Source: Shinella pollutisoli
GTDB lineage: Bacteria; Pseudomonadota; Alphaproteobacteria; Rhizobiales; Rhizobiaceae
Reading direction: 5' to 3'
Length of the DNA: 64,000 bases
Assembly: GCF_024609765.1 (NCBI RefSeq)
Contig: NZ_JANFDG010000017.1
Location: 1 to 64,000, forward strand
Shown here: positions 15,841 through 23,058 of the stretch, one piece after another
Layout: each line of letters begins with the position of its first letter
Numbering within the stretch: position 1 is the first letter of the stretch
Program-made: the position numbers and the translations under genes
Notes under the pieces: model-generated
Databases searched by the model: none
Seen by the model: the letters and a program-made list of their open reading frames with translations, nothing else
What the model was told of the DNA's origin: nothing

Positions 15841-17082
15841 ATGGGCGCAACCGGATTTCTCGACACGGCCTGGCGCAAGCGGGAGTATCACCGGCAATGG
15901 CTCGGCCAAGAGGCGAACCGCCTGTTCGACTTCTTCCAGAACCGCAGCTTCAACCCGCTCGGCGGCTTCCACGAGCTCGACGCCGAGGGCCGGCCGATCA
16001 ATCCGGGCAATCCGGTGCGCGGCATCCATTCCACCGCGCGCATGGTGCATTGCTTTGCCATCGGCAGCCTGCTCGGCCGCCCCGGTTCCGACGCCATCGT
16101 CGACCACGGCATGCGCTATCTCTGGGAGAAGCACCGCGACCACGAGCGCGGCGGCTACCACTGGTCGCTCGACAATGCCGGCCTGCTCGATGCGACGAAG
16201 CAGGGCTACGGCCACGCCTTCGTGCTGCTCGCCGCCTCCTCCGCCAAGGTCGCCGGCCATCCCGACGCCGACCGCATGATCGCCGACGTCACCGAGGTCC
16301 TGGAAACCCGCTTCTGGGAGGAGGAGCACGGGGCGATCGCCGAGGAGTTCGAGGCCGACTGGACGCCGGTGCCCGGCTATCGCGGCCAGAACTCCAATAT
16401 GCATCTCACCGAGGCGCTGATGGCGGCCTACGAGGCGACCGGCGAGAAGGCCTATCTCGACAAGGCCGAGCGCATCGCCGACCTCGTCATCCGCCGCCGC
16501 GCCGGCGAGAACGGTTTCCGCGTGCCGGAGCATTTCGACGAGGACTGGGTGCTCGACAAGGACTACCGCGGCAACGAGATGTTCCGCCCCTCCGGCACCA
16601 CGCCCGGCCACTGGCTGGAATGGGCGCGGCTCGTCCTGCAGCTCCACGTGCTCGGCGGCAGGAAGCACGACTGGATGCCGGAGGCGGCAAAGGCCCTCTT
16701 CGCCCAGGCGGTCGCGCTCGGCTGGGACAAGGAGAAGGGCGGCTTCTTCTACACGCTCGACTGGGACGACGCGCCCGCCAAGCGCCAGAAGCTCTGGTGG
16801 CCGATGGCGGAGGGCGCGGGTGCCGCCGCCTTCCTCTGCGAGCACGCCCCCGGCGAATTCCACGAGACCTGGTACCGGCGGATCTGGGACGGGATCGCCC
16901 GCCATTTCCTCGACCAGGACCGCGGCGGCTGGCACGAGGAGCTGACCGAGGACCTCGTGCCGAGCTACACGCTCTTCGCCGGCAAGGGCGACATCTACCA
17001 TGCGCTCCAGGCCTGCCTCATCCCGCTCTATCCGGCGACGGGCAGCCTGACGCGGGTGATCGTCGAGGCCGGCGGCCGTTGA
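15841..17082 (+). CDS. AGE-family sugar epimerase/isomerase
   Basis: A 413-residue protein of the N-acylglucosamine 2-epimerase / mannose isomerase / YihS family, (alpha/alpha)6-barrel enzymes that interconvert aldoses and ketoses or epimerise C2 of hexoses. Family landmarks are STARMVHCFAIGSLL, GGYHWSLDNAGLLDATKQGY, GYGHAFVLLAAS, SNMHLTEALMAAYE and LWWPMAEGAGAAAF. The ATG at 15841 is preceded by GAGGAG; an ATG 30 nt upstream in frame has a weaker signal. It follows the aldehyde dehydrogenase by 170 nt without a clear terminator. A sugar-converting enzyme next to two glycosyltransferases supports a glycosylated substrate; the sugar is not predictable. Confidence 0.88.
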   Translation: MGATGFLDTAWRKREYHRQWLGQEANRLFDFFQNRSFNPLGGFHELDAEGRPINPGNPVRGIHSTARMVHCFAIGSLLGRPGSDAIVDHGMRYLWEKHRDHERGGYHWSLDNAGLLDATKQGYGHAFVLLAASSAKVAGHPDADRMIADVTEVLETRFWEEEHGAIAEEFEADWTPVPGYRGQNSNMHLTEALMAAYEATGEKAYLDKAERIADLVIRRRAGENGFRVPEHFDEDWVLDKDYRGNEMFRPSGTTPGHWLEWARLVLQLHVLGGRKHDWMPEAAKALFAQAVALGWDKEKGGFFYTLDWDDAPAKRQKLWWPMAEGAGAAAFLCEHAPGEFHETWYRRIWDGIARHFLDQDRGGWHEELTEDLVPSYTLFAGKGDIYHALQACLIPLYPATGSLTRVIVEAGGR

Positions 17083-17483
17083 GCGGCCTGCCGCAGGAGC
17101 TTTCCACGCTCGCGGTCGCCGTGGCGGTCGCGGCGTTCCTCGCCAAACATTTCCTCGCCGACTTCCTGCTCCAGACCGACTGGATGGCGGCGGGAAAGGA
17201 CCGGGCGGAGGGCTGGCTGCTGCCGCTTTCCGCCCATCTCGCCGTGCACGGGGCGATGACGGCGGCGCTCTTCCTCGCCGTCGCCCCGTCGCTCGCCTGG
17301 CTCGGGCTGGTCGACATGGCTGTTCACGGCCTCATCGACCGCATGAAGAGCGTGGCGTCGCGCCGCGCGGGGCCGGCGCCGCGTCAGACGGCCTTCTGGT
17401 GGCTGTTCGGCGCCGACCAGACGCTGCATCACCTCACCCACCTGCCCTTCGCGCTGCTGTTCGCGGCCCATCTTGCCGTTTGA
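17079..17483 (+). CDS. DUF3307 membrane protein
   Basis: A 134-residue hydrophobic protein with the DUF3307 landmarks AKHFLADFLLQTDWM, VHGLIDRMKS and ADQTLHHLTHLPFALLF and about three to four membrane segments. The start is a TTG at 17079 that overlaps the stop of the AGE-family gene by 4 nt (TTGA), so translation is probably coupled. No ATG is available near the conserved N-terminus. The function of DUF3307 is not known to me; the coupling to a sugar isomerase may be accidental. Its stop codon lies within the -35 box of the next promoter. Confidence 0.8.
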   Translation: MSGLPQELSTLAVAVAVAAFLAKHFLADFLLQTDWMAAGKDRAEGWLLPLSAHLAVHGAMTAALFLAVAPSLAWLGLVDMAVHGLIDRMKSVASRRAGPAPRQTAFWWLFGADQTLHHLTHLPFALLFAAHLAV

Positions 17484-17513
17484 CACTTTAAATCACATCG
17501 AACACTATGTGAT
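17480..17513 (+). promoter_or_regulatory. Sigma-70-like promoter with overlapping operator palindrome
   Basis: TTGACA at 17480-17485 (perfect -35) and CACTAT at 17503-17508 (-10-like) are separated by 17 nt. Overlapping them is the perfect inverted repeat ATCACAT (17492-17498) / ATGTGAT (17507-17513) with an 8-nt centre, in the position of a repressor site. It lies 117 nt before the aminotransferase start and is placed to drive the aminotransferase-ligase pair separately from the upstream operon. Confidence 0.6.
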
Positions 17514-17520
17514 CACATTT

Positions 17521-17614
17521 CAGGGCATTTCCAGCCGAAGCGAGGTCGCTTCGGCGTTGGACAATGCGGCAAAGACAGGAACTCAGAGCATTTCCGGTTC
17601 ACCGGAAATGCTCC
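17521..17614. repeat. Hairpin-rich leader / likely interspersed repeat
   Basis: Two perfect inverted repeats: CCGAAGCGA/TCGCTTCGG (17535-17543 / 17546-17554) and 13-bp arms starting GAGCATTTCCGGT (17586-17598 / 17601-17613, loop TC). The order GCATTTCCAGCCGAAG ... AGAGCATTTCCGG resembles an intergenic repeat that I recognise loosely from other alphaproteobacteria. The second hairpin ends 16 nt before the aminotransferase ATG, so it can also affect translation initiation. Confidence 0.6.
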
Positions 17615-17629
17615 AGGCGGGAGAACGGG

Positions 17630-19003
17630 ATGGAGAGGTCGGCTCTGGAAGCGCGCGCCCGCGCGCTCATCGAGGCGGAGGCGGAGGTTTTTCGCGAGAG
17701 GCGGCCGCGCTCGGCGGCGGCGCATGACGAGACCCGCTCGGGCTTCTTCGACGGCGTGCCGCAGCACTGGATGCTCGACTGGCCGACGCCCTTCCCGGTG
17801 GTGATCGAGGAGGCGCACGGCGCCGAGCTCGTCGACATCGACGGCAACCGCATCGTCGACCTCTGCCTCGGCGATACCGGCGCGATGTTCGGCCATGGCC
17901 CCGCCCCCGTGCTGGAGGCATTGAAGAACGCCGGCACGCGCGGCCTCACCACCATGCTTCCCTCCTCCGATGCGCAGGCCGTCGGCCGTCTGCTGGTCGA
18001 GCGCTTCGGCCTGCCGCGCTGGCAGCTCGCGGCGACGGCGAGCGATGCCAACCGCTTTTCCATCCGCGTCGCCCGCGCCGTCACCGGCCGGGCGAAGCTC
18101 CTCGTCTTCGACGGCTGCTACCACGGCGCGGTGGACGACACGCTGGTCGACCTCATCGACGGGAAAACCGTCTCGCGCCGCAATCTGCTCGGCCAGGTGC
18201 GCGACCTCGGCGAGCTCACCGTCTCCATTCCCTTCAACGACGAGAAAGCCCTTGCCGCCGCACTCGCCTCGCACGAGATCGCCTGCGTGCTCGCCGAGCC
18301 GGTCATGACCAATTGCGGCATGATCCCGCCCGCTCCGGGTTTCCACGACGCGCTGCGCCGGCTCACCCGCGAAGCCGGCACGCTGCTCCTCATCGACGAG
18401 ACGCACACGATCTCCACCGGCCTCGGCGGCTATACGAAGGTGCACGGCCTCGAACCCGACCTGATGGTGATGGGCAAGCCGATCGGCGGCGGCGTGCCCG
18501 TCAGCGTCTGGGGCATGACGCAGGAAATCTCCGACCGCCTGCACGTCATCCGCCGCGAGCAGAGCGGCCACGGCCATTCCGGCATCGGCACGACGCTCTC
18601 CGGCAGCGCGCTCCAGCTCGCCTGCCTGCGCGCCTGCCTCGAACACGTCATGACCGAGGAGGCCTACCGCACCATGCTCGCCCGCGCCGACCGAATCGAG
18701 GCGGGCTTCAAGGCGGCGATCGCCGATGCCGGGCTCGACTGGACGGTCAGCCGCGTCGGCGCGCGGCTCGAAGTGGTGTTTTCGCCCGAGCCGGTGAAGA
18801 ATGCCGCCGAGGCGCGCGCGGCCGCTTCCGACACGATCGAGGCGGCGCTGCACCTCTCCATGCTCAATCTCGGCTACCTGCTGACGCCGTTCCACAACAT
18901 GGTGCTCGTCAGCCCGGCGCTCACCGAGACGCAGGCGGACGGGCTGGTCGCGGCCTTCGCCGCCGTGCTCGGCCGGCTCGCCGAGCGGAGGGCCGCCGCG
19001 TGA
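17630..19003 (+). CDS. Class III PLP-dependent aminotransferase
   Basis: A 457-residue class III aminotransferase with similarity in form to glutamate-1-semialdehyde aminomutases. Visible motifs are the VFDGCYHGAVDD loop, the PLP-binding aspartate in LLIDETHT, and the Schiff-base lysine in VMGKPIGGGVP. It would move the amino group between an amine, aminoaldehyde or omega-amino acid and a keto acid. The ATG at 17630 is chosen because it follows GGCGGGAGAACGG and the repeat DNA; the longer frame from 17564 lies in the hairpin region. The stop overlaps the GTG start of the ligase gene by 4 nt. In amine catabolism this position corresponds to the step that removes the amino group after gamma-glutamylation or side-chain oxidation. 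Confidence 0.88.
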   Translation: MERSALEARARALIEAEAEVFRERRPRSAAAHDETRSGFFDGVPQHWMLDWPTPFPVVIEEAHGAELVDIDGNRIVDLCLGDTGAMFGHGPAPVLEALKNAGTRGLTTMLPSSDAQAVGRLLVERFGLPRWQLAATASDANRFSIRVARAVTGRAKLLVFDGCYHGAVDDTLVDLIDGKTVSRRNLLGQVRDLGELTVSIPFNDEKALAAALASHEIACVLAEPVMTNCGMIPPAPGFHDALRRLTREAGTLLLIDETHTISTGLGGYTKVHGLEPDLMVMGKPIGGGVPVSVWGMTQEISDRLHVIRREQSGHGHSGIGTTLSGSALQLACLRACLEHVMTEEAYRTMLARADRIEAGFKAAIADAGLDWTVSRVGARLEVVFSPEPVKNAAEARAAASDTIEAALHLSMLNLGYLLTPFHNMVLVSPALTETQADGLVAAFAAVLGRLAERRAAA

Positions 19004-20388
19004 GCCGCGACCTCGCCGCGCGGCCGGCGGCGGCCGCCGACATCGCCGAGGCCGAAGCCTTCCTCGCCGCCCATCCCGAGATTGACGCCTTCGATCTCGT
19101 GCTGATCGACCTCAACGGCATCGCCCGCGGCAAGATCGTCCGCCGCCACGAGCTCCTGCCGATCTTCCGCTCCGGCCGTCACCTGCCGGGCTCGATCCTC
19201 GGCCTCGACGTCACCGGCGAGGACGTGGACGAGACGGGCCTCGTCTGGGCCGACGGCGATGCCGACCGGCGCGCCTGGCCGGTCGCGGGCTCGCTGGTTC
19301 CGCTCCCCTGGACCTCGCCGCCGCGCGGCGAGGTACGCCTTTCCCTGTTCGAGCTCGACGGCAAGCCGATGGCGGCCGACCCGCGCCGTGCACTGGCGCG
19401 GCAGGTGGCGCTACTGGAAGCCGACGGTTTCCATCCCGTGCTCGCCTACGAACTGGAATTCTACCTGCTCGACCGCGTGCGCGGCGAGGACGGCGGCTTC
19501 CGGCCGCTCAGGCTGCCGCTTTCCGGCGAGCGGCCGAACGGCATCCAGGTCTACGGCGTCAGCGAGCTCGACCGGCTGGAGCCCTTCATCGACGCGGTCT
19601 ATCGCGGCGCGGAGGCGCAGGGCCTGCCGGTGGAGACGATGATCTCCGAATATGCCGAGGGCCAGTTCGAGCTGACGCTGCGCCACGGTACGGCGCTGCG
19701 CGCCGCCGACGACCTCGCCATGCTGAAGCGGCTGATCCGGGCGCTCGCGGTGCGCCACGGCATGATGGCCTGCTTCATGGCAAAACCCTTCGGGGAGCGC
19801 GCCGGCTCCGGCATGCATGTCCATGCGAGCCTTGCGGACGCGGCCGGCGGCAACCTGTTCGCCGATGCGGGCGAGGAGCTCTCGCCGCTGCTCCGTCAGG
19901 CCGTCGCCGGCCTGCTCGCCACCATGGAGGAATCCATGCTGGTCTTCGCGCCGCATCTCAATTCCTGGCGGCGCTTCTCCGCCCAGAGCTATGCGCCGAC
20001 GACGCCAAGCTGGGGGCGCAACAACCGCAGCGTCGCCGTGCGCATCCCCGCCGGCGCCCCGGCCGGCCGGCATCTGGAGCAGCGCGCCGCCGGCATCGAT
20101 TCCAATCCCTATCTGGTCGGCGCGACGGTGCTCGCCGGCATGCGCAAAGGCATCCTCGAAAAGGCCGATCCCGGCCCGGAGACGACGGCCTATGCGGAGA
20201 CCGGCAGCGACGCCCTGCCGCCCGACTGGCGCGGCGCCATCGAGACGGCCGCCCGCTCCTCTTTCCTGAAGGACGCGCTCGGCGCGCGGCTGCACCACGT
20301 CTTCCTCGCCTTGAAGCGGACGGAATATCGCCGCTTCAATGCGGAAGTCACGGCGCTCGAACGCTCGCTCTACGGCGAGGTCGTCTAA
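19000..20388 (+). CDS. Glutamine-synthetase-like amine ligase (PuuA/IpuC type)
   Basis: A 462-residue member of the glutamine synthetase superfamily, ATP-dependent ligases that join glutamate to ammonia or amines. It shows YELEFYLLD, SEYAEGQFELTLRHG, GSGMHVHASL and the phosphate-binding NSWRRF...NRSVAVRIP region. It is like the gamma-glutamylputrescine/isopropylamine ligases rather than a housekeeping GlnA, with no obvious adenylylation-site context. The GTG start at 19000 overlaps the aminotransferase stop (GTGA) and is therefore translationally coupled. With the aldehyde dehydrogenases and aminotransferase it fits a pathway in which an amine is protected by gamma-glutamylation. The amine is unknown. 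Confidence 0.87.
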   Translation: MSRDLAARPAAAADIAEAEAFLAAHPEIDAFDLVLIDLNGIARGKIVRRHELLPIFRSGRHLPGSILGLDVTGEDVDETGLVWADGDADRRAWPVAGSLVPLPWTSPPRGEVRLSLFELDGKPMAADPRRALARQVALLEADGFHPVLAYELEFYLLDRVRGEDGGFRPLRLPLSGERPNGIQVYGVSELDRLEPFIDAVYRGAEAQGLPVETMISEYAEGQFELTLRHGTALRAADDLAMLKRLIRALAVRHGMMACFMAKPFGERAGSGMHVHASLADAAGGNLFADAGEELSPLLRQAVAGLLATMEESMLVFAPHLNSWRRFSAQSYAPTTPSWGRNNRSVAVRIPAGAPAGRHLEQRAAGIDSNPYLVGATVLAGMRKGILEKADPGPETTAYAETGSDALPPDWRGAIETAARSSFLKDALGARLHHVFLALKRTEYRRFNAEVTALERSLYGEVV

Positions 20389-20433
20389 AAGCAATCGCGG
20401 CAAACGTGTGCGGGCGGTTTTGCGCAAGACGTT

Positions 20434-21582
20434 CTAGAGATCGCGGTGCAGGTTCTGGCGCGAGAGGTTCTTGACGTCGCGCTCGCCGCAGAGCGCCAGC
20501 GTGACGTCGAGCTCGCGGCGGATGATCTCCAGCGTCTGGCGCACGCCCGCCTTGCCGCCCGCCCCGAGGCCGTAGAGGAAAGGGCGGCCGATATGGGTGC
20601 CCTTGGCGCCGAGGCAGAGCGCCTTCAGCACGTCCTGGCCCGAGCGGATGCCGCCGTCGAGATGCACCTCGACCTTGCTGCCGACCGCATCGACGATGCG
20701 CGGCAGCATGCTGATCGACGACGGCGCGCCGTCGAGCTGGCGGCCGCCGTGGTTGGAGACGATGATGGCGTCGGCGCCGGTCGCAAGCGACATGCGCGCG
20801 TCTTCCTCGTCCAGAATGCCCTTGAGGATCAGCTTGCCGCCCCAGCGCTCGCGGATCCACTCGACGTCCTTCCAGGAGAGCTGCGGGTCGAACTGCTCGG
20901 CCGTCCAGGAGGAGAGCGAGGAGAGGTCCGTCACGCCCTTGGCATGGCCGACGATATTGCCGAAGGTGCGGCGCTTCGTGCCGAGCATGCCCATGCACCA
21001 GGCCGGCCGCGTCGCCATCTGCCAGATGTGCTTGGGCGTGAAGCGCGGCGGCGCGGAGAGCCCGTTGCGCAGGTCCTTGTGGCGCTGGCCGAGGATCTGC
21101 AGGTCGAGGGTGAGCACCAGCGCCGAGCAGCCGGCCGCCTTGGCGCGGTCGATGAGGTTGTAGACGAAGTCCTTGTCCTGCATCACGTAGAGCTGGAACC
21201 AGAACGGCTTCGTGGTGACGGAGCGCACGTCCTCGATCGAGCAGATGCTCATGGTCGAGAGCGTGAAGGGCACGCCGAATTCCTCGGCCACCTGCGCGGC
21301 CAGCATCTCGCCTTCCGGATACTGCATGCCGGTCATGCCCGTCGGCGACAGCGCCACCGGCATGGAGACCCTCTCGCCGATCATCTCGCTTGCGAGCGAC
21401 CGGTTCGTCATGTCGACGAGCACGCGCTGGCGCAGCTTGATCTTGTGGAAGTCCTCCTCGTTCGCCCGGTAGGTGCCCTCCGTCCAGGCCCCGGAATCGG
21501 CATAGTCGAAGAACATCTTCGGCACGCGGCGGCGTGCGCGCTCCTTGAGATCGGCGATCGTCAGGCACTGGGTCAACGTCAT
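20434..21582 (-). CDS. lldD: FMN-dependent alpha-hydroxy-acid dehydrogenase (LldD-like)
   Basis: A 382-residue enzyme of the FMN-dependent 2-hydroxy-acid oxidase/dehydrogenase family (L-lactate dehydrogenase, glycolate oxidase, mandelate dehydrogenase). It shows the N-terminal FFDYADSGAWTEGTYRANE, the catalytic SNHGGRQLDGAPS and the FMN-phosphate loop HLDGGIRSGQDVLKAL. It probably oxidises L-lactate or a similar 2-hydroxy acid and passes electrons to quinone or cytochrome. It is convergent with the ligase gene (45 nt between stops) and is not clearly part of that operon. The exact substrate is uncertain because family members look alike outside the active-site loop. Confidence 0.85.
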   Translation of the reverse strand: MTLTQCLTIADLKERARRRVPKMFFDYADSGAWTEGTYRANEEDFHKIKLRQRVLVDMTNRSLASEMIGERVSMPVALSPTGMTGMQYPEGEMLAAQVAEEFGVPFTLSTMSICSIEDVRSVTTKPFWFQLYVMQDKDFVYNLIDRAKAAGCSALVLTLDLQILGQRHKDLRNGLSAPPRFTPKHIWQMATRPAWCMGMLGTKRRTFGNIVGHAKGVTDLSSLSSWTAEQFDPQLSWKDVEWIRERWGGKLILKGILDEEDARMSLATGADAIIVSNHGGRQLDGAPSSISMLPRIVDAVGSKVEVHLDGGIRSGQDVLKALCLGAKGTHIGRPFLYGLGAGGKAGVRQTLEIIRRELDVTLALCGERDVKNLSRQNLHRDL

Positions 21583-21699
21583 GCTATCCTCACACTTCGG
21601 GCACGTGTCGCTGCCCGTCTTTTAAGGTCAGGTCGCATGAAATGGCAATCGCCATCTTGCCGCGCGGGGCGTGGATTTCCGTGTGAGGCGCTGCTCCTC

Positions 21700-21826
21700 A
21701 CCTGCCTGCCGGCATCCTCTCCCCGCAGGCGGGGAGAGGAAGGATGGGCGTGCCGTTTTCCGCCTTCTCCCCGTTTACGGGGAGAAGGTCCCGGCAGGGG
21801 GATGAGGGGCGAATTCCACCCTCTCA
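21700..21826. repeat. Palindromic intergenic mosaic element (RIME-like), copy E
   Basis: Contains CCTCTCCCCGC/GCGGGGAGAGG and CTTCTCCCCGT/ACGGGGAGAAG hairpins bounded by CTGCCTGCCGGCAT and GCAGGGGGATGAGGGGCG. It is the same module set as copies A-D and lies between lldD and the aldolase gene. It reaches the stop of the aldolase gene and may act as its transcription terminator. Confidence 0.75.
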
Positions 21827-22867
21827 GCCGGCGGCGTAGAACTTCGCCATTTCCGGCAGGCGCTTGACGCGGATGCCGGACGCCTTGCCGGCGGTGCGGA
21901 AGGCCTCGAAACGCTCCCGGCAGACCTCGGTCATGCGGGCGGTCGCCGGCTTCAGGTAGTTGCGCGGGTCGAAATTGTCCGGCTTCTCCTTGAAGTTCTT
22001 GCGGATCGTGCCGGTCATGGCGAGGCGCAGGTCGGTGTCGATATTGACCTTGCGCACGCCGAGCGGGATCGCCTTCTGGATCTCGGCGACCGGCACGCCC
22101 CAGGTCTGCTTCATCTCGCCGCCATAGGCGGTGAAGAGGTCCTGCAGGTCCTGCGGCACGGAGGAGGAGCCGTGCATGACGAGGTGCGTGTTCGGCAGCT
22201 TCGCGTGGATCTTGGCGATCGTCTCGATCGAGAGGATGTCGCCGTCCGGCGCGCGGGTGAACTTGTAGGCGCCGTGGCTGGTGCCGATGGCGACGGCGAG
22301 CGCGTCGACGCCGGTCTTGGTGACGAAGTCGAGCGCCTGGTCGGGGTCGGTCAGGAGGTCCTCGCGCGAGAGCTTGCCCTCGAAGCCGTGGCCGTCCTCC
22401 TTGTCGCCGGCGCCCGTCTCCAAGTTGCCGAGACATCCGAGCTCGCCCTCGACGGAGACGCCGGCGGCATGCGCGATCTTCACCACTTCGGCCGTCACGT
22501 CGACATTGTACTCGTAGCTCGCCACCGTCTTGCCGTCGGCGAGCAGCGAGCCGTCCATCATCACCGAGGTGAAGCCGTTGGTGATGGCGGAGATGCAGGT
22601 GGAGGGCTGGTCGCCGTGGTCGAGATGCAGGCAGACCGGGATGTGCGGATATTCCTCGGCCGCGCCGAGGATCAGGTGGCGCAGGAAGGCATCGCCCGCA
22701 TAGGCGCGCGCACCGCGGCTTGCCTGCAGGATCACCGGCGAATCGGTCGCATCCGCGGCCCGCATGACCGCCTGGATATATTCCAGGTTGTTGACGTTGA
22801 ATGCGGGCAGTGCGTAGTCGTTCTCCGCTGCGTGGTCGAGCAACTGCCGCATGGTGATCAATGCCAT
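21824..22867 (-). CDS. fbaA: Class II fructose-bisphosphate aldolase
   Basis: A 347-residue zinc-dependent aldolase that joins dihydroxyacetone phosphate and glyceraldehyde 3-phosphate (glycolysis, gluconeogenesis, Calvin cycle). The zinc and substrate motifs are visible: [44 protein letters not shown] and [11 protein letters not shown]. The length and the [24 protein letters not shown] start match the long class IIB/Cbb type. ATG 22867 is preceded by the strong site AAGGAGGA; an upstream in-frame ATG (22918) lacks this. No other Calvin-cycle gene is nearby, so it is more likely a general sugar-phosphate aldolase. Confidence 0.92.
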   Translation of the reverse strand: MALITMRQLLDHAAENDYALPAFNVNNLEYIQAVMRAADATDSPVILQASRGARAYAGDAFLRHLILGAAEEYPHIPVCLHLDHGDQPSTCISAITNGFTSVMMDGSLLADGKTVASYEYNVDVTAEVVKIAHAAGVSVEGELGCLGNLETGAGDKEDGHGFEGKLSREDLLTDPDQALDFVTKTGVDALAVAIGTSHGAYKFTRAPDGDILSIETIAKIHAKLPNTHLVMHGSSSVPQDLQDLFTAYGGEMKQTWGVPVAEIQKAIPLGVRKVNIDTDLRLAMTGTIRKNFKEKPDNFDPRNYLKPATARMTEVCRERFEAFRTAGKASGIRVKRLPEMAKFYAAG

Positions 22868-23058
22868 TCCTATCCTCCTTCGGATACATGCTATGTCGAG
22901 GCTGGCGGCACTATTCACGCATCATCCGGCATATGCAACAGGCCGCAGGGACCCCGTCCCGGGCAAAATCGATTAAATGCCGGGGCCGGGTCCGAAGTCC
23001 GTTCCAATTCAGATAAATAGGACTTTTTCCACCCGCCCGGAGGCGGGCCGCGGCGCGC

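Noticed and set aside
22868-23058. CCCGCC/GGCGGG hairpin after ftsK considered as an intrinsic terminator
   Set aside because: The stem at 23032-23047 is short and is followed on the - strand by GGAAAAAG rather than a T-run, so it is not supported as a terminator.
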